DNA of 10,132 nt, from the NCBI GenBank assembly GCA_031285465.1, contig JAITWD010000281.1, forward strand, positions 1-10,132, in the 5' to 3' direction. This document shows positions 1 to 6,196 of the stretch, in pieces (the stretch's first letter is position 1; each line of letters begins with the position of its first letter). The position numbers were made by a program, and so were the translations under genes. Under the pieces are notes generated by a model. It did not search any database. It saw only the letters and a program-made list of their open reading frames with translations, and was not told the DNA's origin. Source of the DNA: Lachnospiraceae bacterium. Lineage in GTDB: Bacteria > Bacillota > Clostridia > Lachnospirales > Lachnospiraceae.

Positions 1-45
1 AAGAAACTTCTTGATACCTCCGCCCGTCGTCGCGCTGGTAAATAA
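1..45 (+). CDS. possible C-terminal end of an upstream gene (partial)
   Basis: Frame 1 is open from the window edge to a TAA at 43-45 and would encode a basic tail, KKLLDTSARRRAGK. The codons (ACC, GCC, CGT/CGC) resemble those of the real genes here. A strong terminator follows about 70 bases later in the right orientation, which supports a plus-strand gene ending here. Fourteen residues are too few to name a family, and frame 2 is also open over this stretch, so the assignment is tentative. Confidence 0.4.
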   Translation, partial: KKLLDTSARRRAGK

Positions 46-111
46 CTCATAAGCGAGTGGGCCGACTTCTCTTCCTACCCGACGAGGCAAATGTGTATAT
101 AAAAATCCGAT

Positions 112-172
112 AAAAACGCCCCGCCCCCGTCAGACCATTATCGTTCTGACGGGACGGGGCGCTTTTGTTTTT
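112..172. terminator. bidirectional Rho-independent terminator
   Basis: A long GC-rich stem pairs about 117-134 with 145-162 (cgccccg...cccgtcaga against tctgacggg...cggggcg) with one small internal bulge and a 10-nt loop. An A-run precedes it (112-116) and a T-rich run follows it (163-172), so it can stop transcription in both directions. It would serve the plus-strand gene ending near base 45 and the minus-strand MCP gene ending at 211. Confidence 0.9.
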
Positions 173-173
173 C

Positions 174-209
174 TAATGAAACCACTGATCAACGCAGTGT
201 TTCCCTAAC
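174..209. repeat. palindromic repeat, copy 1 (3' of the MCP gene)
   Basis: An imperfect inverted repeat of the form taatgaaac-c-actg ... cagtgtttccctaa, with one bulged C and mismatches at the outer edge. It lies directly after the MCP stop codon (minus strand) and before the terminator. The core (gaaac-actgat-ycaa..-cagtg-tttcc-ctaa) matches the palindrome at 2074-2110 and resembles the one at 3664-3697, so it looks like a degenerate member of a dispersed family. Confidence 0.65.
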
Positions 210-210
210 T

Positions 211-1995
211 TTAGTGGGTGATAAATTTGGATATTGTATTATACATTCCTTCTGAAGCCGCCCGTACTTCCTGGCTACTTGTGTTGACATATTCCACATT
301 CTGCGCAATGGCTTCGGTGGTGGTGGTCAGTTCATGTATGGTTGCCGCATTTTCTTCCGATACTGCCGAAAGGCTCTCCACCAAGGTTGATATGGCATTA
401 AAATTGGTGTCCAGATTGGTGTTGATCTGATGGAAACCGTTGATCGCCTGCTCTACCGACTTAATACTCTCCACAATCTCACCATAACGATCCTTGGTCG
501 TACTAACACTGGTATGTTGCTTGATCACGCCTTCCTTAACCGCCGCACTATGTCGATTGGCCTGGCCGGTGTTACTCTGCAGACCGTGAAGCATCTCATC
601 AATGATTCCGACCGATCGCGCCGACTCCTCGGCAAGCTTACGGATTTCTTCTGCTACAACTGCAAATCCCCGTCCGCTCTCGCCGGCTCTCGCCGCCTCA
701 ATACTGGCATTAAGTGACAAAAGGTTGGTCTGACTGGCGATTTCCGAAATCAAGGTACTGGCTTCGCCGATCCGCTCGGTACTTTCGGTTATCTTATCGA
801 TCATCGTAAATATCTCTTCAAACGCCAGGCTGTTCTGTTCGGTCAGGACATACAGTTCTTCAATAATCTTCATCCCCTCGGCCGTCGCCCTGGTAATCTG
901 CCGGCTGGCTTCATCAAGCGCCTCGGTTCCGCCGTTACTCTGATCAACAATATTATTCATGGTCGTGATCTCGGTCAGGATACCTCCCGTCTTCTCCGCC
1001 AGATAATCCGCCGAATAAGAAATCTCCTTTACCGCCGTCTTAATATTCTGCACCGAATCATTAGAGTCTTTGATAACAACATTCACCGCTTTGGAAGACT
1101 TTTGCATCTCACCTGATGCAACATTGAGGGTCTCAACAATGCCGTGGAGCGACTCCCGTACTTTATTGACCGCCTTTGCCAAGGTCCCCAGTTCGTCATC
1201 GCTAGACAATGGAAGTGCCTCAAAGCTAAGATCGTTTTCGGAAAGACGAACCATGTTTTTGGTTATTAAAATAATATTAACGCGCAGATAACGTGCAATG
1301 GCTAATGAAATCAGCATTACTATGATGATAATACCGACAACGACCACCACCGATACCAGCACTGAACTTTGGATGCTGTCCAATAACATCTGGCTCTCAT
1401 ATGCACTATAAATATCTAAAAAGTCGGTCATCACATTGATATACTCTCTGGTTACACTAAACACCTGCAGACTGACCGCGTGATCCCCCACTCCCGTCGC
1501 CGGATTATAAACCGACTGCCATGCAGACATTCCCTGATAAAAATCATTGGTCAACTCCTCAAAGGTCGCTGTACCATTCAGCAAACCGGTCGGATCGCTC
1601 CCATTCTCTCCGTAGACCGCGATAAACAACTCACGGGTAGTATGACCACTGTACAGATCGCCGGTCTCCTCGACAATGTCGATCACCGTCTGCATCCGCT
1701 CCAGGGTCTGATCAATATTCTCCTGATAATCGGAAATTTGAGTTGCCCTTGCTTCCTCGTCCAGATCTTCATTGTATGCCAGTTCCAGCTGTGCGACCAA
1801 CGCCTGATAAAAATCTCTGTCGGCATTGATCAGCGCACTTTGTGCCGTGTAAAGATGATCTTTGAAAATAACCTCTGCTTCCCGGTATACACTGGTCTGC
1901 CTGATGCTGAAATAAACAAGCGTGACGATAACGGTTATCATCAACGGCAAGATCATCAACATCAACTTGGTAAATACTTTAGCATTTTTAATCAT
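211..1995 (-). CDS. methyl-accepting chemotaxis protein (transmembrane, HAMP)
   Basis: Transmembrane chemoreceptor of 594 residues that would sense an extracellular signal and control CheA through CheW. Domain order: TM1 at about 10-31 (LMLMILPLMITVIVTLVYF); a largely helical extracellular domain of about 180 residues; TM2 at about 212-234 (SVLVSVVVVVGIIIIVMLIS); HAMP at about 235-285; then the cytoplasmic coiled-coil hairpin. The tip is canonical at about 417-450 (IASQTNLLSLNASIEAARAGE, then GRGFAVVAEEIRKLAEE). The start at 1995 (MIKNAKVF) is chosen because GAGGAGGAAG lies 5-14 bases upstream of it; the 20-residue extension to 2055 has no such support. No CheR-docking pentapeptide is seen at the C-terminus (SKFITH). 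No che gene lies beside it, so it is a stand-alone receptor. The ligand cannot be told from the sequence. Confidence 0.95.
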   Translation of the reverse strand: MIKNAKVFTKLMLMILPLMITVIVTLVYFSIRQTSVYREAEVIFKDHLYTAQSALINADRDFYQALVAQLELAYNEDLDEEARATQISDYQENIDQTLERMQTVIDIVEETGDLYSGHTTRELFIAVYGENGSDPTGLLNGTATFEELTNDFYQGMSAWQSVYNPATGVGDHAVSLQVFSVTREYINVMTDFLDIYSAYESQMLLDSIQSSVLVSVVVVVGIIIIVMLISLAIARYLRVNIILITKNMVRLSENDLSFEALPLSSDDELGTLAKAVNKVRESLHGIVETLNVASGEMQKSSKAVNVVIKDSNDSVQNIKTAVKEISYSADYLAEKTGGILTEITTMNNIVDQSNGGTEALDEASRQITRATAEGMKIIEELYVLTEQNSLAFEEIFTMIDKITESTERIGEASTLISEIASQTNLLSLNASIEAARAGESGRGFAVVAEEIRKLAEESARSVGIIDEMLHGLQSNTGQANRHSAAVKEGVIKQHTSVSTTKDRYGEIVESIKSVEQAINGFHQINTNLDTNFNAISTLVESLSAVSEENAATIHELTTTTEAIAQNVEYVNTSSQEVRAASEGMYNTISKFITH

Positions 1996-2073
1996 CGAAC
2001 CTTCCTCCTCATAATTTGCCTGTCTGATTGCCCCACATTTGGATGCTATTCCCATTATTGTGACTCCACATGG

Positions 2074-2110
2074 TCTAAGGAAACACTGATTAAATCAGTA
2101 TTTCCTTAGA
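2074..2110. repeat. palindromic repeat, copy 2 (MCP leader)
   Basis: A nearly perfect inverted repeat: left arm tctaaggaaacactgat (2074-2090), 3-nt centre taa, right arm atcagtatttccttaga (2094-2110). All 17 positions pair if one G·T wobble is allowed. It lies about 80 bases upstream of the MCP start codon and, given the promoter proposed at 2275-2303, inside the MCP 5' UTR. It is the best-preserved copy of the family in this window. Confidence 0.85.
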
Positions 2111-2123
2111 CGCTCCACGGGAT

Positions 2124-2173
2124 GCGCACGGATTTGCAGTGGAAATTGGCACTTCGTGCCGCAAATCCGGCGC
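2124..2173. repeat. stem-loop between two palindromes (composite repeat centre)
   Basis: Arms gcgc-a-cggatttgc (2124-2137, one bulged A) and gcaaatccggcgc (2161-2173) form a 13-bp stem. A second small hairpin, ggcac-ttc-gtgcc (2148-2160), lies inside the enclosed segment. This structure is flanked by the palindromes at 2074-2110 and 2174-2199, giving a compact array of three hairpins in about 126 bases. It does not code for protein. The local GC content is clearly higher than in the AT-rich intergenic DNA that follows. Confidence 0.75.
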
Positions 2174-2199
2174 GGGAAACGATTTTATAAGCGTTTCCC
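2174..2199. repeat. palindromic repeat, copy 3 (distal end of the composite element)
   Basis: Inverted repeat gggaaacg (2174-2181) / cgtttccc (2192-2199) with a 10-nt centre, attttataag. The flanking sequence ccctag and the gggaaac core resemble the arm ends of copies 1 and 2 (ggaaac / gtttcc), so it is likely a shorter relative that closes the composite element. Confidence 0.65.
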
Positions 2200-2274
2200 T
2201 AGTACATCGGTCTTCATATGTCATTGTAACATATACAAAATGCATAGGATCAGCATGGGTTTACTCATAAGCAG

Positions 2275-2303
2275 ATTATAGCACCATACCAAAATATATT
2301 CAA
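2275..2303 (-). promoter_or_regulatory. sigma-A promoter for the MCP gene
   Basis: Read on the minus strand, TTGAAT (2303-2298) is followed after exactly 17 bases by TATAAT (2280-2275). Transcription would start near 2268, leaving a 5' UTR of about 270 nt that contains the whole palindrome array at 2074-2199. No sigma-28-type motif was found closer to the gene. A second promoter between the array and the start codon cannot be excluded. Confidence 0.65.
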
Positions 2304-2396
2304 ACAATAATATTAATCCATTTATTTTCCACATTGACTTAATTTAAGTACCCATGCATTTCGCAAATTCTACTTGCAAAATTACCTCCATTAAAA

Positions 2397-2419
2397 GTGA
2401 AAAATCTTTTATTTTTCAC
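2397..2419. repeat. 23-bp perfect palindrome in the divergent intergenic region
   Basis: Arms gtgaaaaat (2397-2405) and atttttcac (2411-2419) pair perfectly around ctttt. No T-run follows the stem, so it does not look like a terminator. It sits between the two divergent promoters and could be an operator, or an accident of the AT-rich context. Apart from the promoters and repeats listed, 2200-2794 shows no convincing gene. Confidence 0.45.
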
Positions 2420-2551
2420 AATATTTCCATATGTAGTCAAAATATGATCAAAAAAAAGTTTAAACCGATAATAATAACTCTGTTCGCTTAATTGCCACCA
2501 TAAGTCCTATAAGGTGAAGTGCAATTTTTACTGGATTTACACAAAAATGAC

Positions 2552-2649
2552 CTTTTTGGTAAATATTTTTTATAGTGTTGACTTTTTATTTTATATGTCA
2601 TATAATTTAGTGATTATTCTTGACGGTTATTGTTGCTTTTTGGTAAATA
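2552..2649. repeat. 14-bp direct repeat bracketing the CZB-gene promoter
   Basis: The sequence ctttttggtaaata occurs identically at 2552-2565 and 2636-2649, 84 bases apart start to start, which is close to eight helical turns. The promoter at 2578-2606 lies between the two copies, so the copies sit upstream of the -35 box and in the early transcribed region. This is the geometry of paired operators, but the repeat is AT-rich and its role is inferred only. A second small repeat, attgttgctt, occurs at 2629-2638 and 2656-2665. Confidence 0.5.
2578..2606 (+). promoter_or_regulatory. sigma-A promoter for the CZB gene
   Basis: TTGACT (2578-2583), a 17-base spacer, then TATAAT (2601-2606): 11 of 12 consensus positions. 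Transcription would begin near 2613 and leave a leader of about 180 nt before the start codon at 2795. A second, weaker -35-like TTGACG lies at 2620-2625 without an equally good -10 box. Confidence 0.8.
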
Positions 2650-2794
2650 ATGTATATTGTTGCTTCATTGTTTTTTATTACTTTAGTCCTAGTTGATTTA
2701 TTTTATCAATTGCTCAAATACTGTCTTCATTGGCAATTAAATCACTTTTATTTCAATTGATTCATTACTATTTTTCAAAAACAGGAGGTGCACT

Positions 2795-3667
2795 ATGTAC
2801 AATATGCCAAGCGAAATGTCTGATTGCGAACTTATGCGCAAAAAGGACGCATTAGTCAAAAAAGGAGAACAGGACTTTGTCAGTGCGATGATGAAGCTGA
2901 TCCGGGTGCAAACAAATATTTTTCTTTTTACGGTCGGACGTAATACCGCCAGTATGAAGGACAATTCCGAAAAATTCCAGGATGAGATCGTTAACATCGC
3001 CGAGGCTTTGTCGGAAATCAATCAGATTTCTTCCAAAACAAGGATTCTTTCTATCAATGCTTCCATCGAAGCCGCCCGTGCCGGTGAATTAGGCAAGGGG
3101 TTTGCGGTGGTCGCTAAGGAGGTTGGCAATCTTTCGACCCAAACCACCGGCTGTACGGCACAGGTCGCCGATATCAACAAAATTTTATTAAAGAGCGCCG
3201 CCTACAACCGCTCTTCTTTGGATGAGCTCAACGACTGTATGGTGCGCTTCAAAGACTCCAGCGATAAAGTTACCGATCTGTTAATGCAAAAGACCACCAT
3301 CGCTGAAAACGAATTTATCCTGACCACCTTAGCTAAGCGATTGGAAAATCATGCTGATTTCATGCTTAATCTGCTTAATAATGCCGGCAAGATCGAAAAA
3401 ATGGCCGATCATCACACTTGCGCTTTTGGCAAATGGTATGATGCCCACCGCCATTCTTTTACCAATATGCCCGAATACGAGGATATGTATGCCACCCATG
3501 AGACTTTCCATCGCATTGCCATCAAGTACAATGAATCGCTTGATACCGATGTGCTGATCAATCTGTTGATCTGCTCCAATGAGATTTTACATAAATTCAT
3601 TCTCTTATCCGATGCCTTTAAGAAAGAAATTGCCGTAAATGAAGAATACTTTAAGGGCTTTATTTAG
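2795..3667 (+). CDS. soluble MCP-hairpin protein with C-terminal CZB zinc-binding domain
   Basis: A 290-residue cytoplasmic protein with no TM segment. Residues about 45-165 form a shortened MCP-type coiled coil with the hairpin tip ISSKTRILSINASIEAARAGE and KGFAVVAKEV (about 78-110). Residues about 180-275 form a CZB (chemoreceptor zinc-binding) domain: H186-x2-F, C209-A-F-G-K-W214, and H235-x3-H239 supply the expected His/Cys/His/His zinc ligands. CZB domains in known receptors respond to zinc or to oxidants that attack the zinc-bound Cys; that role is inferred here. AGGAGGTG at 2783-2790 fixes the ATG. The tip lacks the usual Q-T-N (here K-T-R), so normal coupling to CheA/CheW is uncertain. 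It is divergent from the MCP gene and could partner it. The most likely alternative is a CZB regulator of another signalling output. Confidence 0.9.
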   Translation: MYNMPSEMSDCELMRKKDALVKKGEQDFVSAMMKLIRVQTNIFLFTVGRNTASMKDNSEKFQDEIVNIAEALSEINQISSKTRILSINASIEAARAGELGKGFAVVAKEVGNLSTQTTGCTAQVADINKILLKSAAYNRSSLDELNDCMVRFKDSSDKVTDLLMQKTTIAENEFILTTLAKRLENHADFMLNLLNNAGKIEKMADHHTCAFGKWYDAHRHSFTNMPEYEDMYATHETFHRIAIKYNESLDTDVLINLLICSNEILHKFILLSDAFKKEIAVNEEYFKGFI

Positions 3668-3697
3668 GGCAATGCTGATCACTTAAGTGTTGCCTAA
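3664..3697. repeat. palindromic repeat, copy 4 (3' of the CZB gene)
   Basis: Inverted repeat ttagg-g-caatgct ... agtgttgcctaa with one bulged G and two G·T pairs, and centre gatcactta. It begins one base before the TAG stop codon of the CZB gene, so it includes the stop. The plan (ttagg / ctgatca / cctaa) resembles copies 1 and 2, but gcaa replaces gaaa. As with copy 1, it lies between a chemotaxis-type gene and its terminator. Confidence 0.6.
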
Positions 3698-3700
3698 GAC

Positions 3701-3743
3701 AAAAACCTCAGTGTAGCGGGTATCCGCCAAGCTGAGGTTTTTT
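3701..3743. terminator. bidirectional Rho-independent terminator
   Basis: An 11-bp stem, aaaaacctcag (3701-3711) / ctgaggttttt (3732-3742), with an inner gcgg/ccgc pairing in the loop, is followed by T's and preceded by A's. It lies between the convergent CZB gene (plus) and mgtE (minus, stop at 3776) and should end both transcripts. Confidence 0.9.
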
Positions 3744-3775
3744 GATCCTATTTTCTTTATTCATATTTTTTAATC

Positions 3776-5125
3776 CTAAAATGGTAGCAATCGCTGGGCA
3801 ATCTGAAAATAAACTATCAACGACAGGGCATCGACAATGGTCGTTATAAAGGGGCTCGCCATCACCGCCGGATCCAAACCAATCCTTTTGGCCAGGATCG
3901 GCAGGGTGCAGCCGATGGTCTTGGCAACGATAACCGTTATGACCAGGGTTATGCAGACCACCAGCGCAATAGCCATCGACACCTTATCAAAGAGCATCAG
4001 TTTAACAAAGTAAGCGGCCGACAGGGTCACACCGCAACATATGGACACAATAATTTCCTTAACCCAGATCCGCGGCATATTGCGGATATTAAGCTCCCCC
4101 AGTGACAAACCACGGATAATGGTCACACTGGATTGTCCCCCCGCATTACCGCCGGTGTCCATCAGCATCGGGATAAAGGCGGTCAATATCGGGATGGCAT
4201 CCAACGCCCTCTCGAAGGACATTAAAATCCTGCTGGTAAAAGTTGCCGATATCATTAATAGAAGCAACCACGGAATCCGGCTCTTCCAGGTTTCAAGGAT
4301 CCCGGTCTTTAAGTAGGGCTTATCGGTTGGCAGGATAGCTGCCATCTTCTCGATATCTTCCGTAGTTTCCTCTTCGAGAATATCCACAACGTCATCGACG
4401 GTGATAATGCCAACCAGTCGATTTTCATTGTCCACCACCGGCATCGCAATAAAGTCATACTTCGAGAACTGACGCGCCACCTCCTCCTGATCCATCAGGG
4501 TATTAAGACAAATTACGTTATCATTCATGATCTCGCCGATCACCGAATCATCTCCACTAAGCAACAGGTGATGCAAAGATACGGCACCGACCAGGGTCCG
4601 CTTGGTATCAAGCACATAGCAGATATTAATGGTTTCACGATCCACCCCGATCTGCCTGATCCTGGTCACGGCATCGGCCACCGTCATATTCTCTTTCAGA
4701 TCAACATATTCCACCGTCATTATACTACCGGCTGAGTCCTCCGGATAGCGCAGCAGATGATTGACATCACGACGGGTCTCCGCACTGGCATTGGCAAGGA
4801 GCTTTTTCACCATATTGGCGGGCATTTCTTCCAAAAAATCCACCGCGTCATCCGCCATCAGATTGTTGATGATATTCGCGGCCTCCCGATCGGACAGAAA
4901 ACCGATGATATACTGCTGGTCCCCCACCTCCAAATAGGAAAAAACATCGGCGGCCATACTTTTGGGCAAAATGCGGAAAACCTTAAGTAATTCATCCTCC
5001 TTTGATTCACCCATAACGGCAGCAATATCAGCGATATTCATATCAGCCAGCTTTTGACGAAGCCGGGTATACTGCTTGGTTTCCAGCAATTCCCTTACTT
5101 CTTCAAGTATTTTGTCTTCTTCCAT
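3776..5125 (-). CDS. mgtE: magnesium transporter MgtE
   Basis: Mg2+ channel/transporter of the inner membrane, 449 residues, the usual family length. Domain order: N-terminal helical MgtE_N domain (about 1-130); a pair of CBS domains (about 131-255, beginning at EDSAGSIMTVEYV); a linking helix; and five membrane segments (about 283-447). The pore signature PMLMDTGGNAGGQSS is at 319-333, and an Asp in SPFITTIVDALSL (residue 432) matches the position of the pore Asp known from Thermus MgtE. In that family the N and CBS domains bind Mg2+ and close the pore when cytosolic Mg2+ is high. The ATG at 5125 is preceded by AAGGAG at a 7-base spacing. The gene is monocistronic, with its own promoter and a leader ORF that overlaps its start. 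The stop is TAG, and the terminator at 3701-3743 follows. Confidence 0.96.
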   Translation of the reverse strand: MEEDKILEEVRELLETKQYTRLRQKLADMNIADIAAVMGESKEDELLKVFRILPKSMAADVFSYLEVGDQQYIIGFLSDREAANIINNLMADDAVDFLEEMPANMVKKLLANASAETRRDVNHLLRYPEDSAGSIMTVEYVDLKENMTVADAVTRIRQIGVDRETINICYVLDTKRTLVGAVSLHHLLLSGDDSVIGEIMNDNVICLNTLMDQEEVARQFSKYDFIAMPVVDNENRLVGIITVDDVVDILEEETTEDIEKMAAILPTDKPYLKTGILETWKSRIPWLLLLMISATFTSRILMSFERALDAIPILTAFIPMLMDTGGNAGGQSSVTIIRGLSLGELNIRNMPRIWVKEIIVSICCGVTLSAAYFVKLMLFDKVSMAIALVVCITLVITVIVAKTIGCTLPILAKRIGLDPAVMASPFITTIVDALSLIVYFQIAQRLLPF

Positions 5126-5201
5126 AGCAATTCTCCTTATCTGTGATCTTTATGCTCCGTCGCGGGAGAGGAATGTCTGAACTGGTTGAACTCTGCTTCA
5201 T
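5103..5201 (-). CDS. possible mgtE leader peptide (upstream ORF, 32 aa)
   Basis: An ATG at 5201-5199 opens a 32-codon ORF that ends with TGA at 5105-5103, 23 bases inside mgtE and in another frame. An SD-like AAAGGTGGTGG lies 5 bases upstream of the ATG. The predicted peptide starts MKQSSTSSDIPLPRRSIKIT and ends CYGRRQNT; the mgtE SD (AAGGAG) lies within its codons. The acidic/proline stretch D-I-P-L-P-R-R recalls MgtL, the leader peptide of the enterobacterial Mg2+ transporter gene mgtA, which as I remember it contains P-T-P-L-P-R. In that system ribosome instability at low Mg2+ changes expression. Here the function is inference from position and motif; no homologue is known to me in Bacillota, and the ORF could be a chance reading frame. 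Confidence 0.4.
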   Translation of the reverse strand: MKQSSTSSDIPLPRRSIKITDKENCYGRRQNT

Positions 5202-5247
5202 AAAAACCACCACCTTTCGTGAATCGCCATTTTGTACTACCGTTCTA

Positions 5248-5276
5248 ATTTAACGTATTATGAATGTTTTTGTCAA
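5248..5276 (-). promoter_or_regulatory. sigma-A promoter for mgtE
   Basis: On the minus strand a perfect -35 box TTGACA (5276-5271) is followed after 17 bases by TTAAAT (5253-5248). Transcription would start near 5241, giving a leader of about 115 nt that contains the SD and start of the leader ORF. The better-looking TAATAC at 5260-5255 is only 10 bases from the -35 box, so it is not used in this model. The leader is too short for a usual M-box Mg2+ riboswitch, and the conserved M-box 5' half is not seen. Confidence 0.6.
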
Positions 5277-5315
5277 GGTAACCATCATATGTTTTATTGC
5301 GGTTTTCACTGTAAA

Positions 5316-5340
5316 GTTACTGTTCACAGGGAACCGTAAC
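5316..5340. terminator. weak hairpin downstream of the YigZ-family gene
   Basis: gttac-t-gttc (5316-5325) and gaac-c-gtaac (5331-5340) pair as 9 bp with one mismatch around a 5-nt loop. On the minus strand the stem is followed by tttac and then a mixed sequence, not a clean T-run. It lies just beyond the yigZ stop codon and is the only candidate terminator between yigZ and mgtE, but it is weak, so read-through into mgtE is possible. Confidence 0.3.
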
Positions 5341-5367
5341 GCCGCACATTCACCGACCGACTGCTTG

Positions 5368-6045
5368 TCACGAGTAATAGCGACTATCGGTTATACTAAC
5401 CAATGCCCTCCCCATTGTTGCTTCGGCGATATCTTTGATCACCTCTTCAGTATCTTCAAAAGGGATCATTATATCCATTTGCGCCCGCACTTCGTATTGC
5501 GATCGCAGAACCGGAATGGCACGCTGCCCCAGCCAATACTGAAGCTTACCCACATCCGGATAGTCGATGGTCACCGTCAATTGATTACCATACCTCATTT
5601 GAATGATAACACTACTGCGCACCGCCTCCTGCGCAGCCTGAGTATACGCCCGGACCAGACCACCGGTTCCCAGCAGTACCCCGCCAAAATATCGGGTCAC
5701 TACCGCTACCACATTGGTTAAATTGCTGCCACCAAGCACCTCAAGGATCGGGCGGCCTGCAGTCCCCTGCGGCTCACCGTCATCACTTGCCCGCACCAAT
5801 TGGCCCTGCCTGCCGATAATATATGCCCAGCAGTTGTGACGGGCATCCCAGTATTTCTTTTTCACTTCTTCTATGAATCTAAGGGCATCCTCTTCCGATT
5901 CCACCGGAGCAAGATTGGCAATAAAACGCGACTTCTTTTCCACAATCTCACCAGACCCTTTATCAGCGATCACATAATACGGCCGGTTTACACAAAGTCG
6001 GTTTTCATGGTTAACTGCTAACCCCTCATTATTATGATTCTCCAT
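5368..6045 (-). CDS. yigZ: YigZ/YvyE (IMPACT) family protein
   Basis: Protein of 225 residues from the ATG at 6045, close to the family's usual 205-220. The N-terminal UPF0029/IMPACT domain shows the family motifs KKSRFIA (about 37-43), SDDGEPQGTAGRP (87-99), and VVTRYFGGVLLGTGGLVRAY (115-134). The C-terminal DUF1949 domain runs from about 154 to 212. Eukaryotic IMPACT acts on translation control through GCN1; the bacterial role is not settled, so no reaction is assigned. The start is uncertain. GGGAAGG is only 2 bases from this ATG, while AAGGTGAT lies further upstream. The frame extends to a TTG at 6105 that has no SD, and homologues normally begin close to the Y-Y-x-I stretch at about 23. 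The gene is divergent from the PBP gene. Confidence 0.9.
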   Translation of the reverse strand: MENHNNEGLAVNHENRLCVNRPYYVIADKGSGEIVEKKSRFIANLAPVESEEDALRFIEEVKKKYWDARHNCWAYIIGRQGQLVRASDDGEPQGTAGRPILEVLGGSNLTNVVAVVTRYFGGVLLGTGGLVRAYTQAAQEAVRSSVIIQMRYGNQLTVTIDYPDVGKLQYWLGQRAIPVLRSQYEVRAQMDIMIPFEDTEEVIKDIAEATMGRALVSITDSRYYS

Positions 6046-6149
6046 ATCCTTCCCTATCACCTTCCGGAAGCTTTCGGCACAAAATATCGCCGATAATAAT
6101 CGCAATATTAATATTTGCAGTTTACCATAATCGGGAATAAAAGTGTATA

Positions 6150-6177
6150 ATTATGTAAATAATTTCTAGTGTTGCAA
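6150..6177 (-). promoter_or_regulatory. possible promoter for the YigZ-family gene
   Basis: On the minus strand TTGCAA (6177-6172) and CATAAT (6155-6150) are separated by 16 bases. Transcription would start near 6143, about 100 bases before the ATG at 6045. Both boxes are moderate matches in AT-rich DNA, so this is a candidate only. Confidence 0.45.
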
Positions 6178-6196
6178 CCGTCCCCCGACCAAATAC

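Noticed and set aside
1996..2055. 20-residue N-terminal extension of the MCP
   Set aside because: The GAGGAGGAAG SD falls inside it and points to the ATG at 1995; TM1 follows directly from that start as expected.
1480..2109. 209-residue plus-strand ORF antisense to the MCP gene
   Set aside because: It is the shadow of the real MCP reading frame and shows no family motif of its own.
2437..2471. sigma-28-type promoter (CCGATAA at 2465-2471)
   Set aside because: No TAAA-like box at the required 14-16 base spacing, and it lies over 300 bases from the CZB start codon.
2514..2696. 60-residue plus-strand ORF of Phe/Tyr/Cys-rich composition
   Set aside because: It lies across a near-perfect promoter in AT-rich intergenic DNA, starts with GTG and has composition typical of random AT-rich frames.
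5126..5280. M-box (Mg2+ riboswitch) upstream of mgtE
   Set aside because: Only an aaggtg-gtttttatg-like stretch recalls the M-box 3' half; the conserved 5' half is missing and the leader from the likely start site (about 115 nt) is too short.
6144..6151. TATAAT at 6146-6151 as the PBP promoter
   Set aside because: No acceptable -35 box at 16-18 bases; the pair at 6197-6225 is much better.
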